Positions 1 to 7,884 of a stretch of 31,808 nt of DNA are shown one piece after another. The stretch is from an uncultured Bacteroidales bacterium (GTDB taxonomy: Bacteria; Bacteroidota; Bacteroidia; Bacteroidales; UBA932), in assembly GCA_905235775.1 (NCBI GenBank), contig CAJOMY010000002.1:1-31808 (forward strand), in the 5' to 3' direction. Numbering within the stretch: position 1 is the first letter of the stretch; every line of letters begins with the position of its first letter. The notes below the pieces were generated by a model. The model was not told the DNA's origin and did not search any database. It saw only the letters and a list, made by a program, of their open reading frames with translations. A program made the position numbers and the translations under genes.

Positions 1-522
1 GCCGAGGGCGTAGGCGGCACGGATGATCACGGGATAACCGACCTCGCGGGCGGCAGCGCGCGCCTCCTCGAGATTGGACGCGGCGTGGGACTTGATTGTC
101 TTGACGCCGATCTCCTCCAAACGATCCACGAAGAGTTCGCGGTCCTCCGTATCGATGATGGACTGGACCGGGGTGCCGAGCACCTGCACGCCGTTCGCCT
201 CCAGCACGCCGCTGTGATAGAGCTCGACGCCGCAGTTGAGCGCCGTCTGCCCGCCGAAGGAAAGAAGGATCCCCTGCGGCTGCTCCTTTTTGATGACTTT
301 CTCCACGAAATAGGGGGTCACCGGCAGGAAATACACCTTGTCGGCCACGCCCTCCGACGTCTGGACGGTTGCGATATTGGGGTTGATAAGAATGGTCTCG
401 ATGCCCTCTTCGCGCAGGGCCTTGAGGGCTTGGGAGCCGCTGTAGTCGAATTCGCCGGCTTCGCCGATCTTGAGGGCGCCCGAGCCGAGCACGAGGACTT
501 TCTTGATATGAGGATCGATCAT
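1..522 (-). CDS. carB: Carbamoyl phosphate synthase large subunit, N-terminal part (runs off the left edge)
   Basis: The CarB subunit makes carbamoyl phosphate from bicarbonate, ATP and ammonia delivered by CarA. Only the first 174 codons are in the window, and the reading frame is open to base 1. The protein begins MIDPHIKKVLVLGSGALKIG, the usual CarB N-terminus with its glycine-rich turn. It continues through GEAGEFDYSGSQA, through ILINPNIATVQTS at about residues 42-54, and through the LLSFGGQTALNCG segment near residues 81-93. These belong to the pre-ATP-grasp and first ATP-grasp region. The start lies 5 nt after the carA stop, so the two subunits are probably co-translated at the end of the arginine operon. 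No Shine-Dalgarno sequence is visible, as is normal in Bacteroidota. The rest of the gene was not seen. Confidence 0.95.
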   Translation of the reverse strand, partial: MIDPHIKKVLVLGSGALKIGEAGEFDYSGSQALKALREEGIETILINPNIATVQTSEGVADKVYFLPVTPYFVEKVIKKEQPQGILLSFGGQTALNCGVELYHSGVLEANGVQVLGTPVQSIIDTEDRELFVDRLEEIGVKTIKSHAASNLEEARAAAREVGYPVIIRAAYALG

Positions 523-527
523 GTTGT

Positions 528-1607
528 CTACAATTGGGAAATGAAGTCATCGAAAAAGAATTCCGTATCGACCGGGCCGCTGGAGGCCTCGGGATGGAAC
601 TGCGCCGAGAAGAAGGGTTTGGAGCTGTGCCGGATGCCTTCGTTGGTGCCGTCGTTCATGTTGACGAAATAAGGCTCCCAGCCTGCCGGAAGGTGGCTGT
701 CGTCCACTGCGAAGCCGTGGTTCTGGGAGGTGACGAAGCACTTGTCGGTGCCGACCTGACGCACCGGCTGGTTGTGGGAGCGGTGGCCGTATTTGAGCTT
801 ATAGGTGGTGGCGCCCGCAGCGATGCTCAGCAGCTGGTTGCCCATGCAGATGCCGCAGACGGGCTTGTCGCCCTTCAGCGCCTTCCGTATATGCTCCACG
901 GTGGCGCCGCAGAGGGCCGGGTTGCCCGGGCCGTTGGAGATGAACAGACCGTCCCACGCAAGCTGGTTGAAATCGTAATCCCAGGGGACGCGGACCAGGT
1001 GGATGCCGCGGGAGACCAGGCAGCGCAGGATCTGGTGCTTCACGCCGCAGTCTACCAGCACGACGGTCTTCCCGCCGTGGCCGTAGTGCATCACTTCACG
1101 GCAGCTGACCAGGGCGACCTGATTCTCCAGGTTCGGGTCGGCGACCTCGAAGTTCTCGTCCGCCCCCTCGGGCACGATCTTGCCGAGCATGGCGCCCTCT
1201 TCGCGCAGCAACTGCGTGAGGGCGCGGGTGTCGATGCCGCAGATGCCGGGGATTTTCTGCTCCTGGAGCCATTCGCCGAGGCTTTTGACGGCGTCCCAAT
1301 GGCTGTACTTCTCGCTGTAGTCGGAGATGACGAGGCCCCGGACATGGATCCGCTCGGACTCGAAGGTCTTGCAGATGCCGTCCCCGTCCACTTCCATTTC
1401 GGGGATGCCGTAGTTGCCGATCAGGGGATAGGTGACGCAGAGGATCTGACCGGAATAAGAAGGGTCGGTCAGGCTCTCGGGATAGCCCACCATCGCCGTG
1501 GAGAAGACCACTTCTCCGTCACAGGGGCCATCGTAGCCGAAACTCCAGCCCTCCATCCTGCGTCCGTTCTGCAGGATCAATGTCGCTTTTTTGCGTGTTG
1601 CTGCCAT
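528..1607 (-). CDS. carA: Carbamoyl phosphate synthase small (glutaminase) subunit
   Basis: CarA hydrolyses glutamine and passes ammonia to CarB; the carbamoyl phosphate feeds the transcarbamylase in this operon and also pyrimidine synthesis. The protein is 359 aa, normal for CarA. An N-terminal CPSase small-chain domain (residues 1-175) is followed by a class I glutamine amidotransferase. The nucleophile is C254 in CGICMGNQLL, and H338/E340 in QFHPEASSGP complete the triad. The nucleophile motif reads GNQ where most amidotransferases have GHQ. A longer in-frame start exists at 1667, but it lies inside argH and adds 20 non-conserved residues, so the ATG at 1607 (MAATRKKATLIL) was chosen. It sits 11 nt after argH and 5 nt before carB. 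Confidence 0.96.
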   Translation of the reverse strand: MAATRKKATLILQNGRRMEGWSFGYDGPCDGEVVFSTAMVGYPESLTDPSYSGQILCVTYPLIGNYGIPEMEVDGDGICKTFESERIHVRGLVISDYSEKYSHWDAVKSLGEWLQEQKIPGICGIDTRALTQLLREEGAMLGKIVPEGADENFEVADPNLENQVALVSCREVMHYGHGGKTVVLVDCGVKHQILRCLVSRGIHLVRVPWDYDFNQLAWDGLFISNGPGNPALCGATVEHIRKALKGDKPVCGICMGNQLLSIAAGATTYKLKYGHRSHNQPVRQVGTDKCFVTSQNHGFAVDDSHLPAGWEPYFVNMNDGTNEGIRHSSKPFFSAQFHPEASSGPVDTEFFFDDFISQL

Positions 1608-1618
1608 AGTTTCTTGTA

Positions 1619-2935
1619 TTACCAGTTGGAAGCCGCGTCCATCAGCGCGGCGATCTTGTCGTTGCACAAATTGCCCAGGCTGCCCAGGTGCGTGTGGCCG
1701 AGGTCGGAGGCCTTGAGACGGGCGGGATCGCCGCCCTCGTAGCGGAAGCGTCCCTCATTCACTTCCTTGCCGACCTGCCGGTACGCTTCGCGGAAGGGCG
1801 TTCCGGCGAGCGTGCGCCGGTTGACCTCCTCGACCGTGAAGAGGTAGTCGTAGAGCGGGTTGTCCAGGATCTGCGTGTTCACCTCGATGCTTGCAAGCAT
1901 GTAATCGGTCATCTGCAGGCATTCGTGCATCAGTTCCAGGGCGGGGAAGAGGATGTCCTTGAGCAGCTGGTAGTCGCGGTGGTAGCCGTGCGGCATGTTG
2001 CTGCACAGCAGCGCGATCTCGTTCTCGCAGGACAGGATCCGGTTGCACTTGCCGCGCAGGATTTCCCACACGTCGGGATTCTTCTTGTGCGGCATGATGC
2101 TGGAGCCCGTGGTCAGCTCGTCCGGGAAGTGGATGAAGCCGAAATTCGGGCACATATACAGGCAGCAGTCTGCCGCAAATTTATTAAGTGTCAGAGCAAT
2201 ACCGCCCAGAGCGGAAGCCACGGCCCGTTCGGTGCGTCCGCGCTGCATCTGCGCGGCGACGCTGTTGTAGACGGGGGAGGCGAAGCCCAGCAGGTCGGTC
2301 GTCATCTGCCGGTCCAGGGGGAAGGAGTTGCCGTAGCCGGCGGCGGAGCCAAGCGGGTTGCGGTTGACGGTCCGGTAGGCGCCCTCCAGACCGTACATGT
2401 CATCCACGAGCGCCTCGGCATAGGCGCCGAACCAGAGGCCGAAGGACGAAGGCATCGCCACCTGCGCGTGCGTATAGCCGGGCAGCAGGACCTCCTTGTG
2501 GCGTTCGCTCAGGTCCTGAAGCGTGCGGAACAGGGTCAGCACTTCGTCGCGCAGCTGTCTCAACTCGTCCCGGAGGAAGAGTTTGATGTCCACGAGCACC
2601 TGGTCGTTGCGCGAACGCCCGGAGTGAATCTTCTTGCCCGCTTCGCCCAACTCGCGGGTGAGCAGCAACTCGACCTGGGAGTGGATGTCCTCCACGTCGG
2701 GCTCCAGGGAGAAACGGCCGTCATCGATCCGGAGGGCGATGCGCTCGAGCGCCGCATCCAGCCGGGACCATTCTTCGCCGCTCAGCAGGCCGATCTTTTC
2801 CAGCATCTTGATGTGTGCCCGGGAACCCTGCACGTCATAGCGCGCGAGCCGCAGGTCCAGCACACGGTCGTTGCCGACCGTGAAACGATCAACCGCCTCC
2901 GTGGCGGAAGTTCCTTTATTCCAAAGTGTTGCCAT
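1619..2935 (-). CDS. argH: Argininosuccinate lyase
   Basis: This enzyme splits argininosuccinate into arginine and fumarate, the last step of arginine synthesis, in the cytosol. It belongs to the fumarase/aspartase superfamily. The signature GSSIMPHKKNPD at residues 277-288 forms the flexible catalytic loop. HSGRSRNDQ (104-112) and the TH pair (H156 in GYTHAQ) are the other conserved active-site blocks. The length of 438 aa is slightly short for the family (about 450-460) but nothing central is missing. The start was set at MATLWNKG, since the upstream in-frame ATG (2956) only adds MNSSGLF from within the argE coding region. It overlaps the 3' end of argE by 20 nt. Confidence 0.96.
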   Translation of the reverse strand: MATLWNKGTSATEAVDRFTVGNDRVLDLRLARYDVQGSRAHIKMLEKIGLLSGEEWSRLDAALERIALRIDDGRFSLEPDVEDIHSQVELLLTRELGEAGKKIHSGRSRNDQVLVDIKLFLRDELRQLRDEVLTLFRTLQDLSERHKEVLLPGYTHAQVAMPSSFGLWFGAYAEALVDDMYGLEGAYRTVNRNPLGSAAGYGNSFPLDRQMTTDLLGFASPVYNSVAAQMQRGRTERAVASALGGIALTLNKFAADCCLYMCPNFGFIHFPDELTTGSSIMPHKKNPDVWEILRGKCNRILSCENEIALLCSNMPHGYHRDYQLLKDILFPALELMHECLQMTDYMLASIEVNTQILDNPLYDYLFTVEEVNRRTLAGTPFREAYRQVGKEVNEGRFRYEGGDPARLKASDLGHTHLGSLGNLCNDKIAALMDAASNW

Positions 2936-4007
2936 AAAAAGTCCCGATGAATTCAATATATTGGTCTATGCCCTCCCGGATCTCCTGCGTGCGGATGTAT
3001 TCATCCGCTTTGTGCGAACGGGCGGAGTCGCCGGGCCCCATTTTAACGGCATCCACGGGGATGCGCATCCAGTCGGAGGTCGTGGGGGAGGAGAAGGTCT
3101 CGATGTCGAGGACCTGCGCCGTTCGGAGCAGCGGCGAGCCCTCCCGCGTGGCCGAAGAGCGGTTCAGCAGGTTGCGCGCCTTCAGCGTGCTCCGGCAAAG
3201 CGCCTGGAGTTCGGCGACGATCTCCTCGTTGGTGTATTGCTCCGTAGGGCGGATGTCCACCACGAATCGGCAGCGGTCGGGGATGACGTTGTGCGCCTGT
3301 CCGGCCTGGATCTGCGTGACGCTGAGGCGGACGTCGCCCATCCGCGGGGAATGTCTCGTGAAGCGGTGTGCGCGCAGGACGTTAATGTCGTCCAGCGCAA
3401 GGTACAGGGCGTTGACGCCTTCGCCGCGGGCGGCGTGCCCGCTGACGCCCTGCGCCTGCCCGTCCAGCACCAGCAGGCCGCGTTCGCTGCTCGCGACGCG
3501 CATTCCGGTGGGCTCGCCGACGATGACCCAGCGGGGCATGGGATAGCGGCCGCCGGAAGCGAAGAGTCCGTCCGGGGCGAAGAGCCAGCGCGAGCCGTCA
3601 GGCCCGCTGACCTCCTCCTCGCGGGAGAGGATGAGCATCAGGTTGACCGGCATCTCCCGGTCATAAAAATGGCGGAAAGCAGCAATCATCGACACTACAC
3701 TTCCGCCATCGTCATTGGAGCCGAGTCCATAAACGGTATCAGGGTCACAGCCCGGGTCGAACGGGTCCCGCGTGTAGCCGTTGTTGACGGGGACGGTGTC
3801 GAGGTGGGCGTCCAGCGCAAGGGTCGGCTTGGACGGATCGAATTGCCGGTTGAGCGCGAGGATATTGCCGTTCACCTCTTCGCTGTCGATGCCGAAGGAA
3901 GCGAGCGCCTCCCGGACGCAGACGGCCACGGCCGCCTCCTGTCCGGAGAGGGAAGGGATGCGGACCATCTGCCGCAACAGCTGTATGGAATCCTCGTGCA
4001 GGCTCAT
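2916..4007 (-). CDS. argE: M20-family N-acylornithine/N-acylcitrulline deacylase
   Basis: This is a zinc-dependent M20 peptidase-family deacylase (363 aa) that should remove the N-acyl group protecting the arginine intermediates. Metal and catalytic motifs are clear: LDAHLDTVP (H68, D70), GLGSNDDGG around D99/D100, ILSREEE with the catalytic glutamate near 130-132, and E165 in VGEPTGM. In an operon with an N-succinylornithine-type transcarbamylase, the substrate is expected to be N-acylcitrulline instead of N-acetylornithine. Whether the acyl group is acetyl or succinyl cannot be read from this protein. Its ATG overlaps the argB stop as ATGA, so translation is probably coupled. Family assignment is secure; the substrate is inferred from context. 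Confidence 0.88.
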   Translation of the reverse strand: MSLHEDSIQLLRQMVRIPSLSGQEAAVAVCVREALASFGIDSEEVNGNILALNRQFDPSKPTLALDAHLDTVPVNNGYTRDPFDPGCDPDTVYGLGSNDDGGSVVSMIAAFRHFYDREMPVNLMLILSREEEVSGPDGSRWLFAPDGLFASGGRYPMPRWVIVGEPTGMRVASSERGLLVLDGQAQGVSGHAARGEGVNALYLALDDINVLRAHRFTRHSPRMGDVRLSVTQIQAGQAHNVIPDRCRFVVDIRPTEQYTNEEIVAELQALCRSTLKARNLLNRSSATREGSPLLRTAQVLDIETFSSPTTSDWMRIPVDAVKMGPGDSARSHKADEYIRTQEIREGIDQYIEFIGTFYGNTLE

Positions 4008-4783
4008 ATCTTCAGTTCAGTTCCTCCCGGCTCAAGCAGCCGGGCGGCGTTCCGGATGACCACCCCGCAGGCACCGTCCCGCAGGGCTGCAAATGCATTT
4101 TCAAGCTTGGGGATCATCCCTTCGGCCACGCGGCCTTCCGCCTTCAGGCGTTCGAATCCGGACGGGTCGAGGGAAGGGATCACGCTTTCGTCGTCATTCC
4201 GGTCACAAAGTACGCCATTTTTCTCGAAACAATAAAATAATTTTGCACCCAAAGCGACGGAAATCGCAGCCGCCATGGTGTCGGCGTTCGTGTTCAGCAG
4301 CTGGCCGGCACCGTCGTGGTTGATGGCGCTGAAGACCGGTACCAGCCCGGCGTCCAGCAGCTGCCGGATGAAGGCCGCGTTGACCGAGTCCGGCGTGACG
4401 TCGCCGACAAAGCCGAAATCCACCGTTGTGACGCCGTCGGAGAGGGTTTTCGGGGGGCGTTTGCGGGCGGTCACGACGCCGCCGTCGCAGCCGGACAGGC
4501 CGATGGCGTTGCAGCCGTGCGCCTGCAGGCGTGCGACGATGTCCTTGTTGCACAGACCGGCATAGACCATCGTCACGACTTCGAGGGTCTGCGCGTCCGT
4601 GACGCGGCGTCCCTCGATCTTGACAGGCTCCTGCCCCAGGGCCTTCTGCACCTGACTGGCCTTCACGCCGCCGCCGTGGACGATGAGTTTCGCGCCCGGC
4701 AGGGCTGCGAACTCCGCGCAGAAACGCTCCAGCGCCTGCGGGTCGTCCACCACGTTGCCACCGATCTTGTAGAGGCTGATCAT
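4004..4783 (-). CDS. argB: N-acylglutamate kinase (amino acid kinase family)
   Basis: ArgB phosphorylates N-acylglutamate at the gamma carboxylate, the second committed step of the pathway. The protein is 259 aa, as expected for the family. It starts MISLYKIGGNVVDDP, with the KIGGN phosphate-binding lysine and glycines, and has the substrate loop LIVHGGGVKAS near residues 33-43. Later conserved blocks include NTNADTMAAAIS and a C-terminal GMIPKLENAFAAL. A much longer open frame continues upstream to 5173, but that part is only the shadow of argF'. The chosen ATG at 4783 overlaps the argF' stop as ATGA. Bacteroidales versions of this kinase may use N-succinylglutamate; that is known for the group only in part and is an inference here. 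Confidence 0.94.
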   Translation of the reverse strand: MISLYKIGGNVVDDPQALERFCAEFAALPGAKLIVHGGGVKASQVQKALGQEPVKIEGRRVTDAQTLEVVTMVYAGLCNKDIVARLQAHGCNAIGLSGCDGGVVTARKRPPKTLSDGVTTVDFGFVGDVTPDSVNAAFIRQLLDAGLVPVFSAINHDGAGQLLNTNADTMAAAISVALGAKLFYCFEKNGVLCDRNDDESVIPSLDPSGFERLKAEGRVAEGMIPKLENAFAALRDGACGVVIRNAARLLEPGGTELKI

Positions 4784-5742
4784 AGGCTTTCCAGCATCCT
4801 TTTCATGACCACCTGGGCGGAGACGGCCCGGTTGGCCGCCTCGGGAATCACCAGGCTCGTGGGAGCGTCGATCACCTCGTCGGAGACGATCATGTTGCGC
4901 CGCACGGGCAGGCAGTGCATGAAGTAAGCGTTGTTGGTCACGGCCATGTGAGCGGCGTCCACCGTCCAGCCCATGTCCTTGCTCAGGATCTGGCCGTACT
5001 GCGCGGGGTCGGTGACACCCGGGCAGCTCCAGTTTTTGGCATAGACGAAATCGGCGCCCTCCAGGGCCTTCATCTGGTCGTACTCCACGGGCGCGTTGCC
5101 CGCGAAAGCGGAATCCAGCTCGTAGCCGCGGGGGTGGGTGATCACGAAGTCCACATCGGCCGCGTTCATCCATTCCGCGAAAGAATTCGGCACGGCCTGG
5201 GGGAGCGCCCGCGGATGCGGAGCCCAGGTCAGCACCACCTTGGGGCGCTTCTTCTTGCGGTATTCTTCGATCGTGATGAGGTCCGCGAAGGCCTGGCAGG
5301 GGTGTACGGTGGCCGACTCAAGGCTGATGACGGGCTTGCCGCCATATTCGACGAACTGCCGCAGGACGGTCTCGCTGTAGTCGAAGGCACGGTCCTGCAG
5401 GCCCGCGAAAGAGCGGATGCCGATCAGGTCGCAGTAGCTGGTCATCACGGGGATGGCTTCGCGCAGGTGCTCGGACTTGTCGCCGTCCATCACCACACCC
5501 ATCTCGGTCTCCAGCTTCCAGCTGTCCTGGCCGATGTTGAGCACGATGGGGTTCATACCCAGGTTGAGCGCCGCTTTCTGGCTGCTCAAGCGGGTGCGCA
5601 GGCTGCTGTTGAAGAAGACCAGCATGATGGTCTTGTCCTCACCCAGGTGCTTCCAGGCGTAGGGGGTGGCTTTTACCTGCCGGGCTTCCTCGAGCGCTAC
5701 GCCCAGGTCGCCGATGTCGCTGACGTGGAAAAAGGATTTCAT
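4780..5742 (-). CDS. argF': N-succinylornithine/N-acetylornithine carbamoyltransferase
   Basis: The enzyme transfers the carbamoyl group from carbamoyl phosphate to an N-acylated ornithine, giving N-acylcitrulline. The 320-aa protein closely follows the Bacteroides fragilis succinylornithine transcarbamylase as I remember it, with the same spacing from residue 1. The carbamoyl phosphate site FNSSLRTR is at 44-51. HPCQAFADL and HCLPVRRN are the other active-site blocks. WKLETE at 75-80 and MDGDK at 85-89 lead into the substrate loop. Residue 90, which is Pro in the B. fragilis succinyl enzyme and corresponds to Glu92 in the Xanthomonas acetyl enzyme, is Ser here (codon TCC at 5475-5473). The acyl specificity is therefore open. 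The start overlaps the argD stop as ATGA, and the stop overlaps the argB start likewise. Confidence 0.93.
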   Translation of the reverse strand: MKSFFHVSDIGDLGVALEEARQVKATPYAWKHLGEDKTIMLVFFNSSLRTRLSSQKAALNLGMNPIVLNIGQDSWKLETEMGVVMDGDKSEHLREAIPVMTSYCDLIGIRSFAGLQDRAFDYSETVLRQFVEYGGKPVISLESATVHPCQAFADLITIEEYRKKKRPKVVLTWAPHPRALPQAVPNSFAEWMNAADVDFVITHPRGYELDSAFAGNAPVEYDQMKALEGADFVYAKNWSCPGVTDPAQYGQILSKDMGWTVDAAHMAVTNNAYFMHCLPVRRNMIVSDEVIDAPTSLVIPEAANRAVSAQVVMKRMLESL

Positions 5743-6866
5743 GCTGCGAGTACTTCGTTGAATGCTTCCAGGAACCGGTCCGCTTCGGCCCGGGTGAGGC
5801 AGAGCGGGGCCAGGAGCCGGATCATGTTCTGACCGGCCACGCCGGTGAAGATGTGCTTGTCGTAGAGGAGCGCCTCCCGCAGGGGAGCGACGCGCTCGTC
5901 GAATTCGATGCCGAGCATGAGGCCCTTGCCGCGCACTTCCTTGATGCGCCCGCTCTTCGGCAGCGCCTCCCGGATGTAGTCGCCGACGGCCAGGGCATTG
6001 GCCATCAGCCCCTCCCGCTCGATGATGTCGAGCACGGCGAGGGCTCCGGCACAGGCCAGGTAATTGCCGCCGAACGTGGTGCCGAGCATGCCTTTGCGGG
6101 CCTGGAACATCGGGGAAACGAGGATGCCGCCGCAGGGGAATCCGTTGGCGATGCCCTTGCCCATGGTGATGATGTCCGGGCGGATGCCGGACCACTGGTG
6201 GGCGAAAAACTTGCCCGTGCGTCCGTAGCCGCTCTGCACCTCGTCGAGGATGAGCACGGCGCCGTAGCGGTCGCAGAGCCGGCGGAGCGCCTGCAGGAAG
6301 CCGCTGCTCGGCAGGTGGATGCCGCCGCAGCCCTGGATGCCTTCCACGATGACCGCCGCCACGCCGCCTTTCGCAAGTTCGTCCGCCACGGCATCGCCGT
6401 CGTTCAAGTCGACGAAGGTCACGCGATGATGCGCGTTGAAAGGAGAGACGATGGCCGGGTTGTCCGTCAGCGCCACGGCACCGGATGTGCGGCCGTGGAA
6501 GCTGCGGCGGAACGCGATGATGCGGTCCTTGCCGGTATGGAAAGACGCCAGTTTGGCCGCATTCTCGTTGGACTCGGCGCCGCTGTTGTCCAGGAACAGC
6601 GTGTAGTCGTCATAGCCGCTGACCTCGCCGATGCGGCGCGCCAGTTCTTCCTGCAGCGGGTTGCGGACGCTGTTGGAGTAGAAGCCGATCTTGTTCAGCT
6701 GCTCCGTCAAGGCCGCCACGTAATGCGGATGACAATGGCCGACGGAGATCACGGCATGGCCGCCGTAGAGGTCCAGGTATTCCTGTCCCTTGTCATCCCA
6801 CACGGTGCAGCCTTGCGCGCGCACCGGCGTGACATTAAACAGGGAATAGACATCGAAGAGTTCCAT
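5739..6866 (-). CDS. argD: Acylornithine aminotransferase
   Basis: This PLP-dependent class III aminotransferase converts N-acylglutamate semialdehyde to N-acylornithine using glutamate. It is 375 aa. It has the phosphate-binding NSGAESNENAAKLA block (94-107), FHGRTSGA (123-130), the PLP-ring aspartate D208 in LILDEVQSGYGRTG, and the Schiff-base lysine K237 in ITMGKGIANGFPCGG. TTFGGNYLACAGALA near 263-277 is the usual late motif. Its position between argC and argF' fits acylornithine better than the other class III substrates such as 4-aminobutyrate. The stop codon overlaps the argF' start as ATGA. It starts 7 nt after the argC stop. Confidence 0.94.
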   Translation of the reverse strand: MELFDVYSLFNVTPVRAQGCTVWDDKGQEYLDLYGGHAVISVGHCHPHYVAALTEQLNKIGFYSNSVRNPLQEELARRIGEVSGYDDYTLFLDNSGAESNENAAKLASFHTGKDRIIAFRRSFHGRTSGAVALTDNPAIVSPFNAHHRVTFVDLNDGDAVADELAKGGVAAVIVEGIQGCGGIHLPSSGFLQALRRLCDRYGAVLILDEVQSGYGRTGKFFAHQWSGIRPDIITMGKGIANGFPCGGILVSPMFQARKGMLGTTFGGNYLACAGALAVLDIIEREGLMANALAVGDYIREALPKSGRIKEVRGKGLMLGIEFDERVAPLREALLYDKHIFTGVAGQNMIRLLAPLCLTRAEADRFLEAFNEVLAA

Positions 6867-6873
6867 ATTTCAA

Positions 6874-7884
6874 TTAAAATGCTGATGCCTTCAGCTTGAG
6901 GCCCGTGGTCTCGGGAATACCGAAAATCAGGTTCATGTTCTGGACCGCCTGGCCGGAGGCGCCTTTGAGGAGGTTGTCGATCACGGAGGAGACGACCAGC
7001 GTGCCGCCATGCACCTCGGGGGCGACGATGGCCTTGTTGGTGTTGACCACCTGCTTGAGGTCCACCGGCCGGTCGGAGACGAAGGTGAACGCAGCGTCGG
7101 CGTAGTAATTCTGATAAAGGTCAAGCGCCTGCACGGCGTCCAGCAGGGCATCCACGGTGACGGAAGCGAAAATGCCGCGGGCGAAGTCGCCCCGCATAGG
7201 GACGAACCGGACGGGGGAAGATCCTTCGCTGCGCTCGGGATGACAGACGTCAGCGGGGCAGGCGGCGCCGAAAGAGGGCTGCAGGAGGCCGAGGGTACGG
7301 CAGATCTCCTTCAGGTGCTGGTGTTCGAAGACCTTGTAGGTCGAGAGGTTGTCCGTGCGCCAGCTGAAGTGCGTCGTGGCGGAAGGCTTGACGCCGGCGC
7401 CCGTGGAGCCGGTGACCGCGGTCACGTGGACGGGTGCCGCCAGCAGGCCGTTTGCGGCCAGCGGCAGCAGGGCGAGCTGGATGGCGGTGGCGAAGCAGCC
7501 GGGGTTGGCGACCTTGCGTGCCGTGCGGATCCGGTCGCGCTGCCACTCGGGCAGGCCATAGACATAGCCGTCCGACTCGTCGCGATAGTCCTGCGCCAGG
7601 TCCACGACCTTCAGGCCGGCGGGCAGGGCGTTCCGCTCCCAGAACTCGCGGCTCTTGCCGTGAGCGGAGCAGAGAAAGAGCACATCCACGGCGCTGAGGT
7701 CGTAGCTGTCGCTGAAACGCAGCTGCGTGTCGCCGAACAGGCCGCCGTGCACGTCGTAGAGGAAGTTGCCGGCGTTGCTGGTCGAGTGCACGAACACGAT
7801 CTCCACCTCCGGGTGGTTCACCAGGATGCGGAGCAGCTCGCCTGCCGTGTAACCGGCGCCGCCGATGATGCCGACCTTAATCAT
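6874..7884 (-). CDS. argC: N-acyl-gamma-glutamyl-phosphate reductase with a repeat-encoded insertion
   Basis: ArgC reduces N-acylglutamyl phosphate to the semialdehyde with NADPH. A Rossmann motif is at the N-terminus (GIIGGAGYTAGELL, residues 6-19). The catalytic cysteine is C130 in VANPGCFATA. FEHQHLKEI (186-194) and PMRGDFARGIF (229-239) are the conserved late blocks. Between the last two, residues about 207-223 read roughly ACPADVCHPERSEGSS and look out of place. They are encoded by a copy of the dispersed repeat at 7220-7245, and they account for the 336-aa length, slightly above the usual figure. The frame is preserved. The start at MIKVGIIGGAG overlaps argG by 8 nt; the upstream in-frame ATG at 7914 lies within argG and was not used. 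Confidence 0.95.
   Translation of the reverse strand: MIKVGIIGGAGYTAGELLRILVNHPEVEIVFVHSTSNAGNFLYDVHGGLFGDTQLRFSDSYDLSAVDVLFLCSAHGKSREFWERNALPAGLKVVDLAQDYRDESDGYVYGLPEWQRDRIRTARKVANPGCFATAIQLALLPLAANGLLAAPVHVTAVTGSTGAGVKPSATTHFSWRTDNLSTYKVFEHQHLKEICRTLGLLQPSFGAACPADVCHPERSEGSSPVRFVPMRGDFARGIFASVTVDALLDAVQALDLYQNYYADAAFTFVSDRPVDLKQVVNTNKAIVAPEVHGGTLVVSSVIDNLLKGASGQAVQNMNLIFGIPETTGLKLKASAF
7220..7245 (-). repeat. Dispersed GTCATCC...GGATC repeat, copy inside argC
   Basis: On the minus strand this reads TGTCATCCCGAGCGCAGCGA followed by AGGATC. Similar sequences occur at 9104-9128, 19078-19103 and 24726-24750. In argC the copy is translated as CHPERSEGS, a peptide I recall seeing in unrelated proteins of many bacteria, which marks a mobile or gene-conversion type repeat. 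The insertion keeps the reading frame and falls in a surface-loop position between conserved argC blocks. Confidence 0.75.

Noticed and set aside
534..1742. 402-codon plus-strand frame opposite carA, and similar frames opposite argH, argD, argG and the pot genes
   Set aside because: They are compositional shadows of well-supported genes, without family motifs, signal peptides or spacing that fits an operon.
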